From NCBI RefSeq assembly GCF_001713475.1, contig NZ_CP016499.1, positions 3,192,501 to 3,256,500 of the forward strand: a stretch of DNA of 64,000 nt. The letters run 5' to 3'. The number at the start of each line of letters is the position of its first letter. Within the stretch, counting starts at the first letter, position 1. Below the pieces are notes generated by a model. It was given only the letters and a program-made list of their open reading frames with translations. It had not been told where the DNA came from and searched no databases. The DNA comes from Agrobacterium sp. RAC06. GTDB taxonomy: Bacteria; Pseudomonadota; Alphaproteobacteria; Rhizobiales; Rhizobiaceae. A program made the translations under genes and the position numbers. Shown piece after piece: positions 21,498 to 30,717 of this stretch.

Positions 21498-22243
21498 CCA
21501 CCCGTCCCATCCTTCTCGTCACCGGCGGCAGTCGTGGCATCGGTGCTGCCGTCTCCCGCAAGGCAGCCGCGCAGGGTTACGACCTCCTAATCAACTATCG
21601 TTCGGACAAGCTGGCCGCAGAGGCCGTCGCTGCGGACTGCCGCGCGCTAGGCGCCGGTGCGGAAATCGTCCAGGGTGATACCGCCACCGAAGAAGGCATC
21701 GCCGCGATCTTCGCCGCCGCCGATCTCCTTGGACCGCTCCATGGTCTGGTCAACAATGCCGGCGTGGTCGACGTCACGGCGCGGGTCGAGGAATTCGACC
21801 GGGCGCGGCTCGACCGGATGTTTGCCGTCAACGTCATCGGCAAGATCCGGTGCGCCACGGAAGCGGTGAAGCGCATGTCGACGAAGCATGGCGGGCAGGG
21901 TGGCGTGATCGTCAACATCTCGTCCATGGCCGCCGTGATCGGCAGTTCGGGCCAGTATGTCGACTATGCCGCCGCCAAGGCCGCCGTCGATACCTTTACT
22001 GTGGGCTTGTCCCGCGAAGTCGCGACCGAGGGCATCCGGGTCAATGCCATCAGGCCCGGGATCATCGATACCGAAATTCATGCATCCGGCGGATTGCCGG
22101 ACAGGGCGCGCGATCTCGCACCCATCGTTCCGATGCAAAGGCCCGGAACGGCCGACGAAGTGGCCGACAGCGTTCTTTATCTCCTCTCGCCTCAGGCATC
22201 CTATGTCACGGGTGCCCTCTTGAATGTCAGCGGCGGTCGGTAA
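21494..22243 (+). CDS. Short-chain dehydrogenase/reductase (SDR)
   Basis: A 249-residue classical SDR. The cofactor motif TGGSRGIGAA is near residues 10-19, NNAG is near 90, the catalytic Ser lies in VNISSMAAVIGS and the YxxxK motif is YVDYAAAKAAVD. The sequence resembles FabG and glucose-dehydrogenase-type SDRs. The substrate is not evident. Its start overlaps the preceding gene (ATGA), and lpdA begins 25 bp after its stop. Confidence 0.9.
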   Translation: MTTRPILLVTGGSRGIGAAVSRKAAAQGYDLLINYRSDKLAAEAVAADCRALGAGAEIVQGDTATEEGIAAIFAAADLLGPLHGLVNNAGVVDVTARVEEFDRARLDRMFAVNVIGKIRCATEAVKRMSTKHGGQGGVIVNISSMAAVIGSSGQYVDYAAAKAAVDTFTVGLSREVATEGIRVNAIRPGIIDTEIHASGGLPDRARDLAPIVPMQRPGTADEVADSVLYLLSPQASYVTGALLNVSGGR

Positions 22244-22268
22244 CCGTCGAAAACGAAGGAAGCTTCCC

Positions 22269-23675
22269 ATGTCTTATGATGTCATCGTTATCGGCTCCGG
22301 CCCCGGCGGCTATGTCTGCGCCATCAAGGCGGCCCAGCTCGGCATGAAGGTTGCCGTGGTCGAAAAGCGCGCGACCTATGGCGGCACCTGCCTCAACATC
22401 GGCTGCATCCCCTCCAAGGCCCTGCTGCACGCCTCGGAAGTCTTCCACCACGCCGCCCATGGCATGGCCGATCTCGGTGTCGAAGTCGGTGCGCCGACAT
22501 TGAACCTCGGCAAGATGATGGCGCACAAGGACGCGACCGTGAAGTCGAACGTCGAAGGCGTCGCTTTCCTGTTCAAGAAGAACAAGATCGACGGCATCCA
22601 GGGCACCGGCAAGATCCTTTCGGCCGGCAAGGTTGAAGTCACCAACGACGCGGGCGAAGTCCAGGTCCTGGAAACCAAGAACATCGTCATCGCCACCGGT
22701 TCCGACGTCGCCGGCATTCCGGGTGTTGCCGTCGAAATCGACGAAAAGGTGATCGTGTCCTCGACCGGCGGCATTGCGCTTGAAAAGGTCCCGGCCAAGA
22801 TGATCGTCGTCGGCGGCGGTGTCATCGGCCTTGAACTCGGCTCGGTCTGGTCGCGCCTCGGCGCCAAGGTCACCGTCATCGAATATCTCGACACGATCCT
22901 CGGCGGTATGGATGGCGAAGTCTCCAAGCAGTTCCAGCGCATCCTTGCCAAGCAGGGCATGGAATTCAATCTCGGCGCCAAGGTTACCGGTGTCGTGAAG
23001 TCGGGTGAGGGTGCTAAGGTCACGTTCGAGCCGGTCAAGGGCGGCGAAGCCCAGACGCTCGACGCGGACGTGGTGCTCGTCGCCACCGGCCGCAAGCCCT
23101 ACACGGCGGGTCTCGGCCTCGAAGAAGCGGGCGTTGCCCTCGACAACCGTGGTCGCGTCGAAATCGACGGCCACTATCGCACCAATGTCGCCGGCATCTT
23201 TGCGATCGGTGACGTGGTCAAGGGGCCGATGCTTGCTCACAAGGCCGAAGACGAAGGCGTGGCGCTTGCCGAAATCCTCGCCGGCCAGCATGGCCATGTG
23301 AACTACGAGGTCATCCCCGGCGTCGTCTACACCCAGCCGGAAGTCGCTTCCGTCGGCAAGACCGAGGAAGAGCTCAAGGCCGCAGGCGTCGCGTACAAGG
23401 TCGGCAAGTTCCCGTTCACGGCCAATGGCCGTGCGCGCGCCATGCAGGCCATGGACGGCTTTGTGAAGGTTCTGGCCGACAAGGACACGGACCGCGTTCT
23501 CGGCGTTCACATCATCGGCCTCGGCGCTGGCGAGATGATCCACGAAGCTGCCGTGCTCATGGAATTCGGTGGTTCGTCGGAGGATCTCGGCCGCACCTGC
23601 CACGCCCACCCGACCATGTCGGAAGCCGTGAAGGAGGCCGCACTCGCGACCTTCTTCAAGCCGCTGCACATGTAA
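22269..23675 (+). CDS. lpdA: Dihydrolipoyl dehydrogenase (E3)
   Basis: A 468-residue flavoprotein disulfide reductase that reoxidises lipoamide of the 2-oxoglutarate dehydrogenase complex. The FAD motif VIGSGPGGYVCA starts the protein at the ATG at 22269. The redox pair is C41/C46 in GGTCLNIGCIPSK. The NAD motif IVVGGGVIGLELGS and the C-terminal catalytic CHAHPTMSEAVKEA are present. It is the last gene of the mdh-suc-lpd transcription unit, with a terminator just downstream. Confidence 0.95.
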   Translation: MSYDVIVIGSGPGGYVCAIKAAQLGMKVAVVEKRATYGGTCLNIGCIPSKALLHASEVFHHAAHGMADLGVEVGAPTLNLGKMMAHKDATVKSNVEGVAFLFKKNKIDGIQGTGKILSAGKVEVTNDAGEVQVLETKNIVIATGSDVAGIPGVAVEIDEKVIVSSTGGIALEKVPAKMIVVGGGVIGLELGSVWSRLGAKVTVIEYLDTILGGMDGEVSKQFQRILAKQGMEFNLGAKVTGVVKSGEGAKVTFEPVKGGEAQTLDADVVLVATGRKPYTAGLGLEEAGVALDNRGRVEIDGHYRTNVAGIFAIGDVVKGPMLAHKAEDEGVALAEILAGQHGHVNYEVIPGVVYTQPEVASVGKTEEELKAAGVAYKVGKFPFTANGRARAMQAMDGFVKVLADKDTDRVLGVHIIGLGAGEMIHEAAVLMEFGGSSEDLGRTCHAHPTMSEAVKEAALATFFKPLHM

Positions 23676-23721
23676 GGCGTCAGACCTAACATAGGTCAAT
23701 TATTATATTTCGGTAAGGTTG

Positions 23722-23754
23722 AAGGCCGTCGCTTGTACCCCAGGCGGCGGCCTT
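23722..23754 (+). terminator. Terminator after lpdA
   Basis: AAGGCCGTCGC (23722-23732) pairs with GCGGCGGCCTT (23744-23754) with one G-T wobble and an 11-base loop, then TATCAT. It lies about 47 bp after the lpdA stop and marks the end of the long TCA operon. Confidence 0.7.
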
Positions 23755-23803
23755 TATCATGTGTGGTCAGTGCCTCCCTTTGCTCCTCCCGAAAGGCAAG
23801 ACC

Positions 23804-24304
23804 ATGGCCCATGTCGCACCCGCCTCCTATTCCATCCCGCAGAAGGCCCTTCACTGGCTGATGGCCCTGCTCATTCTCTTCAATCTCATCTTCTCTGATG
23901 CGATGGAGGAGGTGGCTGAAGCCTACGAACGCGGGGAGGTCCCTTCGCCTGAGGACCTGACCTTCGCCAATATCCATGCCTATGTCGGGATTGCCGTTCT
24001 GTGTCTCGGGCTTGTGCGCCTGGTGATCCGCTTCACCCGAGGGGCGCCGCCGGCGCCGGCTGAGGAGCCGCCGATCCTGGCAGTCGCTGCGAAGCTGGCG
24101 CATGGTACCTTCTATGCCTTGTTCTTCCTTATCCCGCTCAGTGGCATCGGCGCCTACTACTTCGGCAACGAAACCGCAGGCTTCGTGCATGGCGGCCCGC
24201 TGAAGAGCCTCATGTGGCTTTTGATCGCAGTGCACATCCTAGCGCTTCTGGTACATCAGTTCTACTGGAAGACGCCGGTTGCCACCCGCATGACGCGGGG
24301 GTGA
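23804..24304 (+). CDS. Cytochrome b561-type membrane protein
   Basis: A 166-residue di-heme cytochrome b561 (YodB/CybB type). Four membrane helices carry the expected heme histidines in KALHWLMALL, NIHAYVGIAVL, KLAHGTFYALFF and VHILALLVHQF. The ATG at 23804 (MAHVAPASYSIPQKALHW) is preferred over an in-frame ATG 45 bp earlier that overlaps the terminator tail. Some family members act as superoxide or quinone oxidoreductases; the partner here is unknown. Confidence 0.85.
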   Translation: MAHVAPASYSIPQKALHWLMALLILFNLIFSDAMEEVAEAYERGEVPSPEDLTFANIHAYVGIAVLCLGLVRLVIRFTRGAPPAPAEEPPILAVAAKLAHGTFYALFFLIPLSGIGAYYFGNETAGFVHGGPLKSLMWLLIAVHILALLVHQFYWKTPVATRMTRG

Positions 24305-24321
24305 TCGCCAAGGGGGACAGT

Positions 24322-24822
24322 ATGGGTGTTGTGGTCGAACAGCGTGTCGTGCTCCCGCATCCTGACCTTGCCAATGCCGATTGGGCCGACAGCTACAGTG
24401 TCCGCCTCGATCGAAACGATCTCGTTCCGATGGAGGTTGCGAGCGAGCTTATGGGGCGGGCGCCGCGCTGGGTCGGCGCTCTGCTCAAGATCCGCAATCG
24501 GATCGTCGGTCTCTTCGGCTTGAAATCAGCAGAGTTAGAGTTGACCGGTCAGGATCGCATCGGCGGCTTTCCGGTTCTGGCGCAGGATGAACAGCATGTG
24601 CTGCTTGGCTTCAACGATAAGCATCTCGACTTCAGGATCATCGTCGCCGTGGAGCCGGAGGGCGCCGGTCATCAGCATGTGTCGCTGACGACGCTCGTCA
24701 AGCGGCACAATCTGTTCGGCCGGATCTACATCCTCTTCGTCACGCCGTTCCACAAGCTGATCGTGAAGACCTTCCTGAAGCGCTTTGCCGCTTCGAAAGA
24801 CCCTAGCCGTCGATCCGCGTAA
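24322..24822 (+). CDS. DUF2867-family protein
   Basis: A 166-residue protein. I start it at the ATG at 24322 (MGVVVEQRVVLPHPDLANADW) after a GGGGGA ribosome site. Residues resembling DUF2867 include DYSV-like SYSVRLDRNDLVPMEVA, the central LLGFNDKHLDFRI and the C-terminal HNLFGRIYILFVTPFHKLIV. The function of the family is unknown. The last 20 bp overlap the convergent TraB gene. Confidence 0.75.
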   Translation: MGVVVEQRVVLPHPDLANADWADSYSVRLDRNDLVPMEVASELMGRAPRWVGALLKIRNRIVGLFGLKSAELELTGQDRIGGFPVLAQDEQHVLLGFNDKHLDFRIIVAVEPEGAGHQHVSLTTLVKRHNLFGRIYILFVTPFHKLIVKTFLKRFAASKDPSRRSA

Positions 24823-25894
24823 CGGTGTAGCCCTGGCCGCGCAGCAATTCGACCAGACCTTCTTCGCCCGGCAGATGCAGCGCGCCGACGGCGATAAAGG
24901 CGTTTCCTTTTTCCAGGTGCTGCTTGCTACCTTCGGCCATGACCAGGTTGCGATCTCGGACGATGCGGGTCTCGAAAGCGGCGTAGGCGCTCTCGTCTTC
25001 ACCGGCGGCGGTGGGGGCGACGACTTTCAGCAAGGGCATGGTCATGCCGATGTCACCGGCGAGATAGAGCTCCGTCATGGTTTCAATGACGTCCTCCATC
25101 TTGTCGCCGAGTTCGATCGTTTCGATCAACGCCTTGAAATGAAAATCGACCGGTAGGTCGGCCATGGCTTCCAGCTGCTCGACCAGCGTTTCAAGGCCGG
25201 CAACCGGCTTCTCCGCAGCCACGGCATCTTCGGCGATCTTCTTGTCCAGGAAGGAGGCGCCGGCTGCCTTGCGGGAAAGTTCGCATGCCGGGAGCGCCAC
25301 GAAGCTCGCCAGGATCCATGGCTTCATCTTGGCGACGGCACCTAGCGCCAGGCCACGCTGCTTCAGCCCGGCTTCCAATCGCTGGAGTTCTTCAGCGTCA
25401 AGATGGTCCTTCACCGACTTGCCATCGGTGAACATTGTCAGTTCGGGATGCATGAGCAGCGAAGCGGCGGCCTTCTGCTCGTCGAGGATCTCGTCTGATT
25501 CGATGACGACCACATCTGCGGCTGCAGCCGCTTCGCGGGCGCCGTTCGGCATGGTCAGAACGCGGGGATCGGTGACATGCATGGTGCCGAGCAGGTAGGA
25601 GGGCTGCAGGCCTGCCTTCTCAACCTTCCAGAAGATCCCCTGGCCATTCGGTATTTTGGCGGCTTCGGCGCGGATCTTCGCGAGCTCTTCCGGCTTTTCC
25701 TTTTCCATCGCCACGAGCAGGTTCTCGCCATGGCAGGCGACATCGGAAGCGCGCGCCGGGCTGACTGCAAGGAGGGTGGCGAGCAGGAGGACGACGAGGG
25801 CGAGCGGCAGCACGCCTGCGATCCAGAGACCGATTTCAGACGGTGAAAGGCGCGGCAGGTGCGGCCGCAGCGATAAAAGGCGATGCGCGTTCAT
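24803..25894 (-). CDS. TraB/GumN-family protein
   Basis: A 363-residue protein with an N-terminal membrane/signal segment (near residues 22-50, ending SPARA). The TraB/GumN domain then has the paired GxxH motifs, LLGTMHVTDPRV near residue 105 and VGALHLPGEEG near 340. These His residues are proposed metal ligands of a protease-like fold. Some relatives are called polysaccharide biosynthesis proteins, but there are no such genes nearby. Its 3' end overlaps DUF2867. Confidence 0.85.
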   Translation of the reverse strand: MNAHRLLSLRPHLPRLSPSEIGLWIAGVLPLALVVLLLATLLAVSPARASDVACHGENLLVAMEKEKPEELAKIRAEAAKIPNGQGIFWKVEKAGLQPSYLLGTMHVTDPRVLTMPNGAREAAAAADVVVIESDEILDEQKAAASLLMHPELTMFTDGKSVKDHLDAEELQRLEAGLKQRGLALGAVAKMKPWILASFVALPACELSRKAAGASFLDKKIAEDAVAAEKPVAGLETLVEQLEAMADLPVDFHFKALIETIELGDKMEDVIETMTELYLAGDIGMTMPLLKVVAPTAAGEDESAYAAFETRIVRDRNLVMAEGSKQHLEKGNAFIAVGALHLPGEEGLVELLRGQGYTVTRIDG

Positions 25895-25984
25895 GTCGTC
25901 TCCTGTCAGAAGTCCGGAGAATAGAAGCGATCGCCCTCACGTTCGATTAAGGATCTTGGTTAACGCGGGTGCGATCGAGACACG

Positions 25985-26908
25985 TCAGGCGCGGGGATGG
26001 GCGCGATCGTAGATGTCCAAAAGCCGTGCGCTGTCGACACCGGTGTAGATCTGTGTGGTCGAGAGGCTCGCATGGCCGAGCAGCTCCTGGATCGTCCTCA
26101 AGTCGCCGCCGCTGCCGAGAAGATGGGTCGCGAAGGAGTGGCGCAGGGCATGGGGTGTGGCTGAATCCGGCAGGCCAAGTGCCGAGCGCAGCTTCTGCAT
26201 CTCGCGTTGGATGATTGCTGGCTGAAGCGGGCCGCCCCGGGCGCCTCGGAAAAGCGGAGCGCCGGGTTCCAGATGATAGGGGCAGAGCTTGTAGTAGTTT
26301 TCCACGGCCTCCATGACGACGGGAAGCAGCGGCACCAGTCGCATCTTGCCACCTTTACCCGTGATGCGCAGGCTCTTCGGCCTGCCCTCGAATACCTCGG
26401 GCGTCAGGCCAAGCGCCTCGGAGATACGCAGACCGCAGCCATAGAGAAGCGAGAGCACCGCTGCATCGCGCGCCGCGATCCAGGGCTCTTCGTTCATCTG
26501 CGTGTCCACGGCGACCACTGTGAGCGCCTGGCGGCCGCTGAGTGGCTTGGGCAGGGATTTCGGCTGCTTCGGAGATCGGATCGCGCTTGCACCTGCGGCA
26601 TTGACGAGGCCCTTGCGCTCCAGATGGCGCAGGAAGGAGCGGAGGCCCGCCAGATGACGGCCAAGCGACCGGGCGCCTGCCCCTTCCTTGCGGCGATGGG
26701 CCAGGAAGCCGCGCAGGTCGGCCGGGCGCAGCGCCTTAATATCGTCGATCTTCACGGTGCCGCCGACATGGGCGGACAAAAACTGCAGGAATTGCCGGGT
26801 GTCGCGTTCATAGGCATCGAGCGTATTGGCCGACAGCCGGCGCTCAGCGCCCAGGCTCTCCAGCCAGGTGGCACGTTCGCCAAGAAGTTTTTCGTCTGCC
26901 GGGATCAA
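25985..26908 (-). CDS. xerC: Tyrosine recombinase XerC
   Basis: A 307-residue XerC that, with XerD, resolves chromosome dimers at dif. The catalytic set is complete: R161 in GCGLRISEAL, K185 in ITGKGGK, H253 and R256 in HALRHSFATH, H279 in LLGHASLSTTQ and Y288. The SAM-like N-terminal DNA-binding part spans about residues 10-110. It is next to priA in this region, a housekeeping position, with no sign of an integrated element. Confidence 0.93.
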   Translation of the reverse strand: MIPADEKLLGERATWLESLGAERRLSANTLDAYERDTRQFLQFLSAHVGGTVKIDDIKALRPADLRGFLAHRRKEGAGARSLGRHLAGLRSFLRHLERKGLVNAAGASAIRSPKQPKSLPKPLSGRQALTVVAVDTQMNEEPWIAARDAAVLSLLYGCGLRISEALGLTPEVFEGRPKSLRITGKGGKMRLVPLLPVVMEAVENYYKLCPYHLEPGAPLFRGARGGPLQPAIIQREMQKLRSALGLPDSATPHALRHSFATHLLGSGGDLRTIQELLGHASLSTTQIYTGVDSARLLDIYDRAHPRA

Positions 26909-27047
26909 TTGGGCGCCTTTTGCGTTTTTGAGTGTTGACCACCCGGCTCACGATGGCGCGGGAGGGTTAACGAAAGACGAATATCGGGGCTGTCATGACC
27001 GGATCACAAATCGCTGCCAGAAACCCTCTGGAACTCTGGCGAGGTAA

Positions 27048-27947
27048 ATGCTGATGCGCCGCTCTCCCGTCTCCACTTTCGCGAGCGTCACCGACACCCT
27101 GTCGCTCCTGTCTCACGGGCGCCCCGGACATATCGTCGACACGCTGATCGCCGAGCGCGGTCAGAAGCTCGTCGAGCATCCCCTTTGGCCCGTCATGCGA
27201 CCCTTTCTTTATAGCGTGCTGCGCTATGACAAGGCGATCCAGTTCGCCAATGATGTCGCTAATCTTCCGGGTCCGCAGGTCTTTGACTACCTGAGCGCTG
27301 CGCTGCGTCTCGATATCCAGGTGCGGCATGCCGACCGCATGCCCCCATCCGGCGGCTTCATCCTGGTCAGCAACCATCCGACGGGGATCGCCGACGGGGT
27401 GGCGATGTATGATCTGCTCAAGGATCGCCGTCCCGACATGACCTTCTTTGCCAACCGCGATGCGGTCAGGGTCAATCCGCGTCTCGCCGAGATCATCATT
27501 CCGGTCGAATGGCGCGAGGAGCACAAGTCGAAGCTGAAGGCGCGGGAAACGCTGAAGCTCACCACGCGGGCCGTGGAAGAGGGCAGGGCGACCATCCTCT
27601 TTCCCTCGGGCCGCATCGCCTATTGGGACGAAGGCAAGCTGAACGAGCGGCCCTGGAAGACGTCTGCGATTTCGCTTGCGCGCAAATACAATCTGCCGAT
27701 TCTGCCGGTGAACATGAAGGCGCGCAATTCCGGCCTGTTCTACTGGTTCGCCCGCTGGTCGACAGAACTGCGCGACATGACCGTCTTCTACGAGCTTCTC
27801 AACAAGCGCGGCGGTCGCTTCGATTTCACCGTCGGCAATCTGATTCCGGTCGAGGCTCTCGACGGCGATCCCGCCGAGGTGACCAAGGCGCTGGAAGACT
27901 TCACGGTCCATCGGCTGCCGGCCGATCCCGACCGCAGTTTCCGCTGA
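27048..27947 (+). CDS. PlsC-like lysophospholipid acyltransferase family protein
   Basis: A 299-residue membrane-associated acyltransferase. Motif I is SNHPTGIADG (H110, D116), with five residues between His and Asp rather than the usual four. Later blocks are FFANRDAVRVNP, motif III ILFPSGRIAY near residue 185 and the LPILPVNM segment. The substrate is unknown. The ATG at 27048 is very close to its GAGGT site; the ATG at 27054 has better spacing and may be the true start. Confidence 0.82.
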   Translation: MLMRRSPVSTFASVTDTLSLLSHGRPGHIVDTLIAERGQKLVEHPLWPVMRPFLYSVLRYDKAIQFANDVANLPGPQVFDYLSAALRLDIQVRHADRMPPSGGFILVSNHPTGIADGVAMYDLLKDRRPDMTFFANRDAVRVNPRLAEIIIPVEWREEHKSKLKARETLKLTTRAVEEGRATILFPSGRIAYWDEGKLNERPWKTSAISLARKYNLPILPVNMKARNSGLFYWFARWSTELRDMTVFYELLNKRGGRFDFTVGNLIPVEALDGDPAEVTKALEDFTVHRLPADPDRSFR

Positions 27948-28007
27948 TCTCTCCCCTTACATAAAGCCTGTTTTCTTTCCGATCCTCAGGGGGCAAGTTG
28001 CAGCCCG

Positions 28008-30221
28008 ATGAAGGACGATTCGAAAAGCCTGTTCGGAGAACTGTTCGAAACACCGCGCCGCAAGGTGGTGCCGGTGCTCGTTCCCATGCCAGCACCAACG
28101 GCCTACAGCTACGCGGTGCCCGATGAGCTGACGGTGGAGCCGGGCGCGATCGTGCAGGTGCCGCTTGGGCCGCGACAGGTGATCGGTGTGGTCTGGGACG
28201 GCGGCGAGGACACATCAGTTGATCCGAAGAAGCTCAGGGAAATCACCAAGGTCTTCGACTGCCCACCGCTCGACCAGGACATGCGTACCTTCCTCGACTG
28301 GGTGGCTGCCTACACGCTCTCTCCACCGGGTTATGTGGCCCGCATGGCGCTTCGGGCGCCTGCCGCCTTCGATCCCGAACCGATGATCGAGGGGCTGCGC
28401 TATGCCGGATATGAGCCGGAGCGTCTGACGCCTGCGCGCCAGAAGGTTCTGGAGATGGCGGCCGATGGTCTCTCCTGGACGAAGAGCGGGCTTGCTCATG
28501 CGAGCGGCGTCTCGACCAGCGTCATTGACGGTCTCGTCAAACAGGGGGTGTTCGAACAGGTCTTCCTGCCGCCGCCGCCGCTGGTTGCGGCTCCCGATCC
28601 TGACTATGCGGAGAACCGTCTCGCCGGTCCGCAGAAGGAAGCGGCGGAAGAGATCCTCGACAGTCTGCGCAAGGGTGGCTTTGCCGTTTCCCTGATCGAT
28701 GGCGTGACAGGCTCCGGCAAGACGGAGGTCTATTTCGAGGCGATTGCCGAGACGCTGAAACAGGGCAAGCAGGTGCTGATCCTGCTGCCGGAAATCGCGC
28801 TCACTGCCAACTTCCTCGAGCGCTTCCAGGATCGCTTCGGCTCCAAGCCCGGGGAATGGCATTCGGATCTCGCGACGCGCACGCGCGAAAAGGTCTGGCG
28901 TCAGGTCGCGACCGGCGAGATCCGGGTTGTCGCCGGTGCGCGTTCGGCGCTCTTCCTGCCTTTCGAGAACCTTGGGCTCATCATCGTCGACGAAGAGCAT
29001 GACCCCGCCTTCAAGCAGGAAGACCGCGTCTTCTATAATGCGCGGGACATGGCCGTTGTGCGGGCGCGCATCGCGAACTTCCCGGTCGTGCTCGTCTCGG
29101 CCACGCCGTCGGTTGAAAGTCAGGTCAACTGTATCGCCGGCCGCTATACCCGCATCCATCTGCCGACCCGCTTTGCCGATGCCGCGATGCCGGATCTGCA
29201 CCTCATCGACATGCGGCGTGCGCCGCCCGAACGGGGCGGCTTTCTGTCGCCGATCCTGTTGCGATCCGTTGGCAAGGCGGTGGAGCGCGGCGAACAGGCG
29301 CTGCTCTTCCTCAATCGACGAGGATATGCGCCGCTGACCCTCTGCCGGGTCTGCGGCCATCGCTTCCAGTGCCCGCAATGTTCGAGCTGGCTGGTCGAGC
29401 ATCGTTTTCGCGGCCAGATCCAGTGCCACCAGTGCGGCTATCATGAGCCGACGCCGAACGCCTGCCCGGAATGCGGGACACTCGATCATCTGGTCGCCTG
29501 CGGCCCGGGGGTCGAGCGCATCGCCGAAGAGGTGGAGAAACACTTTCCCGATGCGCGGACGCTGGTGCTCTCGTCGGATATCGGCGGGGTCAAGCGATTG
29601 CGGCTCGAACTCGAGGCGATCGCCAATGGCGAGGCCGACATCGTCATTGGTACGCAGCTCGTGGCGAAGGGGCATAATTTCCCGCTGATGACGCTGGTCG
29701 GCATCATCGATGCCGATATCGGTCTGTCGAATGGCGATCCGCGTGCTGCCGAACGGACATTCCAGCTGCTCTCGCAGGTGACGGGTCGTGCCGGCCGTAC
29801 CGGGCGCAAGAGCCTTGGTCTGTTGCAGACGTTCCAGCCTCAGCATCCCGTCATGCAGGCGATCATCTCGGGTGATGCCGCCGCCTTCTATGAGCGCGAA
29901 ATACTGGAGCGCGAGCGGGCGCAACTGCCGCCTTTCGGTCGTCTCGTTTCGATTATCGTCTCGGCCGATAGCCGCGCCGAGGCCGAGGGGCATGCGCGCG
30001 GGCTGCGACAGGCTGCGCCCCATGAAAGCGGCATCATGATCCTCGGTCCCGCCGAAGCGCCACTTGCGCTCATCCGTGGTCGCCATCGCTTCCGACTGCT
30101 CGTCCATGGCCGCCGCAACAGCGACATGCAGGCCTTCGTCCGAAGCATGCTTGAGCGCGGGCCGAAAGAACGACGGTCGATCCAGGTGCAGGTGGATGTC
30201 GATCCGCAGAGCTTCCTTTGA
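28008..30221 (+). CDS. priA: Primosomal replication restart helicase PriA
   Basis: A 737-residue superfamily-2 helicase that reloads the replisome at stalled forks. Residues 20-110 form the 3'-DNA-binding domain. Walker A DGVTGSGKTE has its Lys at K238. The DEEH box IIVDEEHDPAFKQ follows. Two zinc-binding Cys clusters (CRVCGHRFQCPQC and CHQCGY...ACPECG) lie in the helicase C part. The motif GTQLVAKGHNFPLMTLV and QVTGRAGR complete it. Confidence 0.95.
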   Translation: MKDDSKSLFGELFETPRRKVVPVLVPMPAPTAYSYAVPDELTVEPGAIVQVPLGPRQVIGVVWDGGEDTSVDPKKLREITKVFDCPPLDQDMRTFLDWVAAYTLSPPGYVARMALRAPAAFDPEPMIEGLRYAGYEPERLTPARQKVLEMAADGLSWTKSGLAHASGVSTSVIDGLVKQGVFEQVFLPPPPLVAAPDPDYAENRLAGPQKEAAEEILDSLRKGGFAVSLIDGVTGSGKTEVYFEAIAETLKQGKQVLILLPEIALTANFLERFQDRFGSKPGEWHSDLATRTREKVWRQVATGEIRVVAGARSALFLPFENLGLIIVDEEHDPAFKQEDRVFYNARDMAVVRARIANFPVVLVSATPSVESQVNCIAGRYTRIHLPTRFADAAMPDLHLIDMRRAPPERGGFLSPILLRSVGKAVERGEQALLFLNRRGYAPLTLCRVCGHRFQCPQCSSWLVEHRFRGQIQCHQCGYHEPTPNACPECGTLDHLVACGPGVERIAEEVEKHFPDARTLVLSSDIGGVKRLRLELEAIANGEADIVIGTQLVAKGHNFPLMTLVGIIDADIGLSNGDPRAAERTFQLLSQVTGRAGRTGRKSLGLLQTFQPQHPVMQAIISGDAAAFYEREILERERAQLPPFGRLVSIIVSADSRAEAEGHARGLRQAAPHESGIMILGPAEAPLALIRGRHRFRLLVHGRRNSDMQAFVRSMLERGPKERRSIQVQVDVDPQSFL

Positions 30222-30281
30222 GCTGATCGGTAAAGATTGCGTCGCATCACCTGCGAATTAGGGCTCGGAGCCATACCGCAG

Positions 30282-30310
30282 CCGCGCGTTTCGTGGCATA
30301 AGCCGCGCGG
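30282..30310 (+). terminator. Possible terminator after priA
   Basis: CCGCGCG (30282-30288) can pair with CGCGCGG (30304-30310) across a 15-base loop, followed by TTTGTTTCC. The long loop weakens the call; AGCCGCGCG also occurs twice here as a direct repeat. Confidence 0.35.
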
Positions 30311-30333
30311 TTTGTTTCCAAGCGGGTTGATCC

Positions 30334-30717
30334 ATGGAATTCTACTTTCCCATCGAACTCGGCGAGCAGCTCGCCTTTCTTGCGGCTTCTGTCGCAGCGC
30401 TCATCGGATGCTTTGTGCTCTTTGCCCCAGGCCTCACCCTGAAGGCGCTTGCGCTTGTTCCAGCAGAAGGCCGCCCGGAAGGGCTCGGAGCCGCGCGATC
30501 GATCGGCGGCTTGATCGTCGGCTTTGCCGGGACCGCGCTGCTGCTTGCCCAGCCGACCGTCTACTTGGCTTTCGGCGCCGCCGTCGGGCTTTCGGCCTTC
30601 GCCCGGGTCCTGTCCATCATGTCCGACCAGGGCAGCACCTGGCGCAACCTTCTCCTCCTGGTTGTGCAGGCGGTCATCGCTTCCCTCACCCTCGCCTATG
30701 TCTTTGGTCTGGCTTGA
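30334..30717 (+). CDS. Small membrane protein, possibly DUF4345-like
   Basis: A 127-residue protein with four predicted membrane helices (about residues 12-35, 55-75, 78-95 and 105-125). It has a conserved-looking AARSIGGLIVGFAGTALLL segment. Length and pattern resemble DUF4345-type proteins, but I cannot confirm this. It sits between priA and the atp operon. No catalytic residues are evident. Confidence 0.65.
   Translation: MEFYFPIELGEQLAFLAASVAALIGCFVLFAPGLTLKALALVPAEGRPEGLGAARSIGGLIVGFAGTALLLAQPTVYLAFGAAVGLSAFARVLSIMSDQGSTWRNLLLLVVQAVIASLTLAYVFGLA

Noticed and set aside
25945..25970. Two TTAA motifs upstream of the TraB gene as a possible second CtrA site
   Set aside because: The spacing is nine bases, not seven, so it does not fit the consensus.
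25985..26908. The tyrosine recombinase as a sign of an integrated element
   Set aside because: All features fit chromosomal XerC in a housekeeping neighbourhood; there are no attachment repeats, phage genes or adjacent tRNA.
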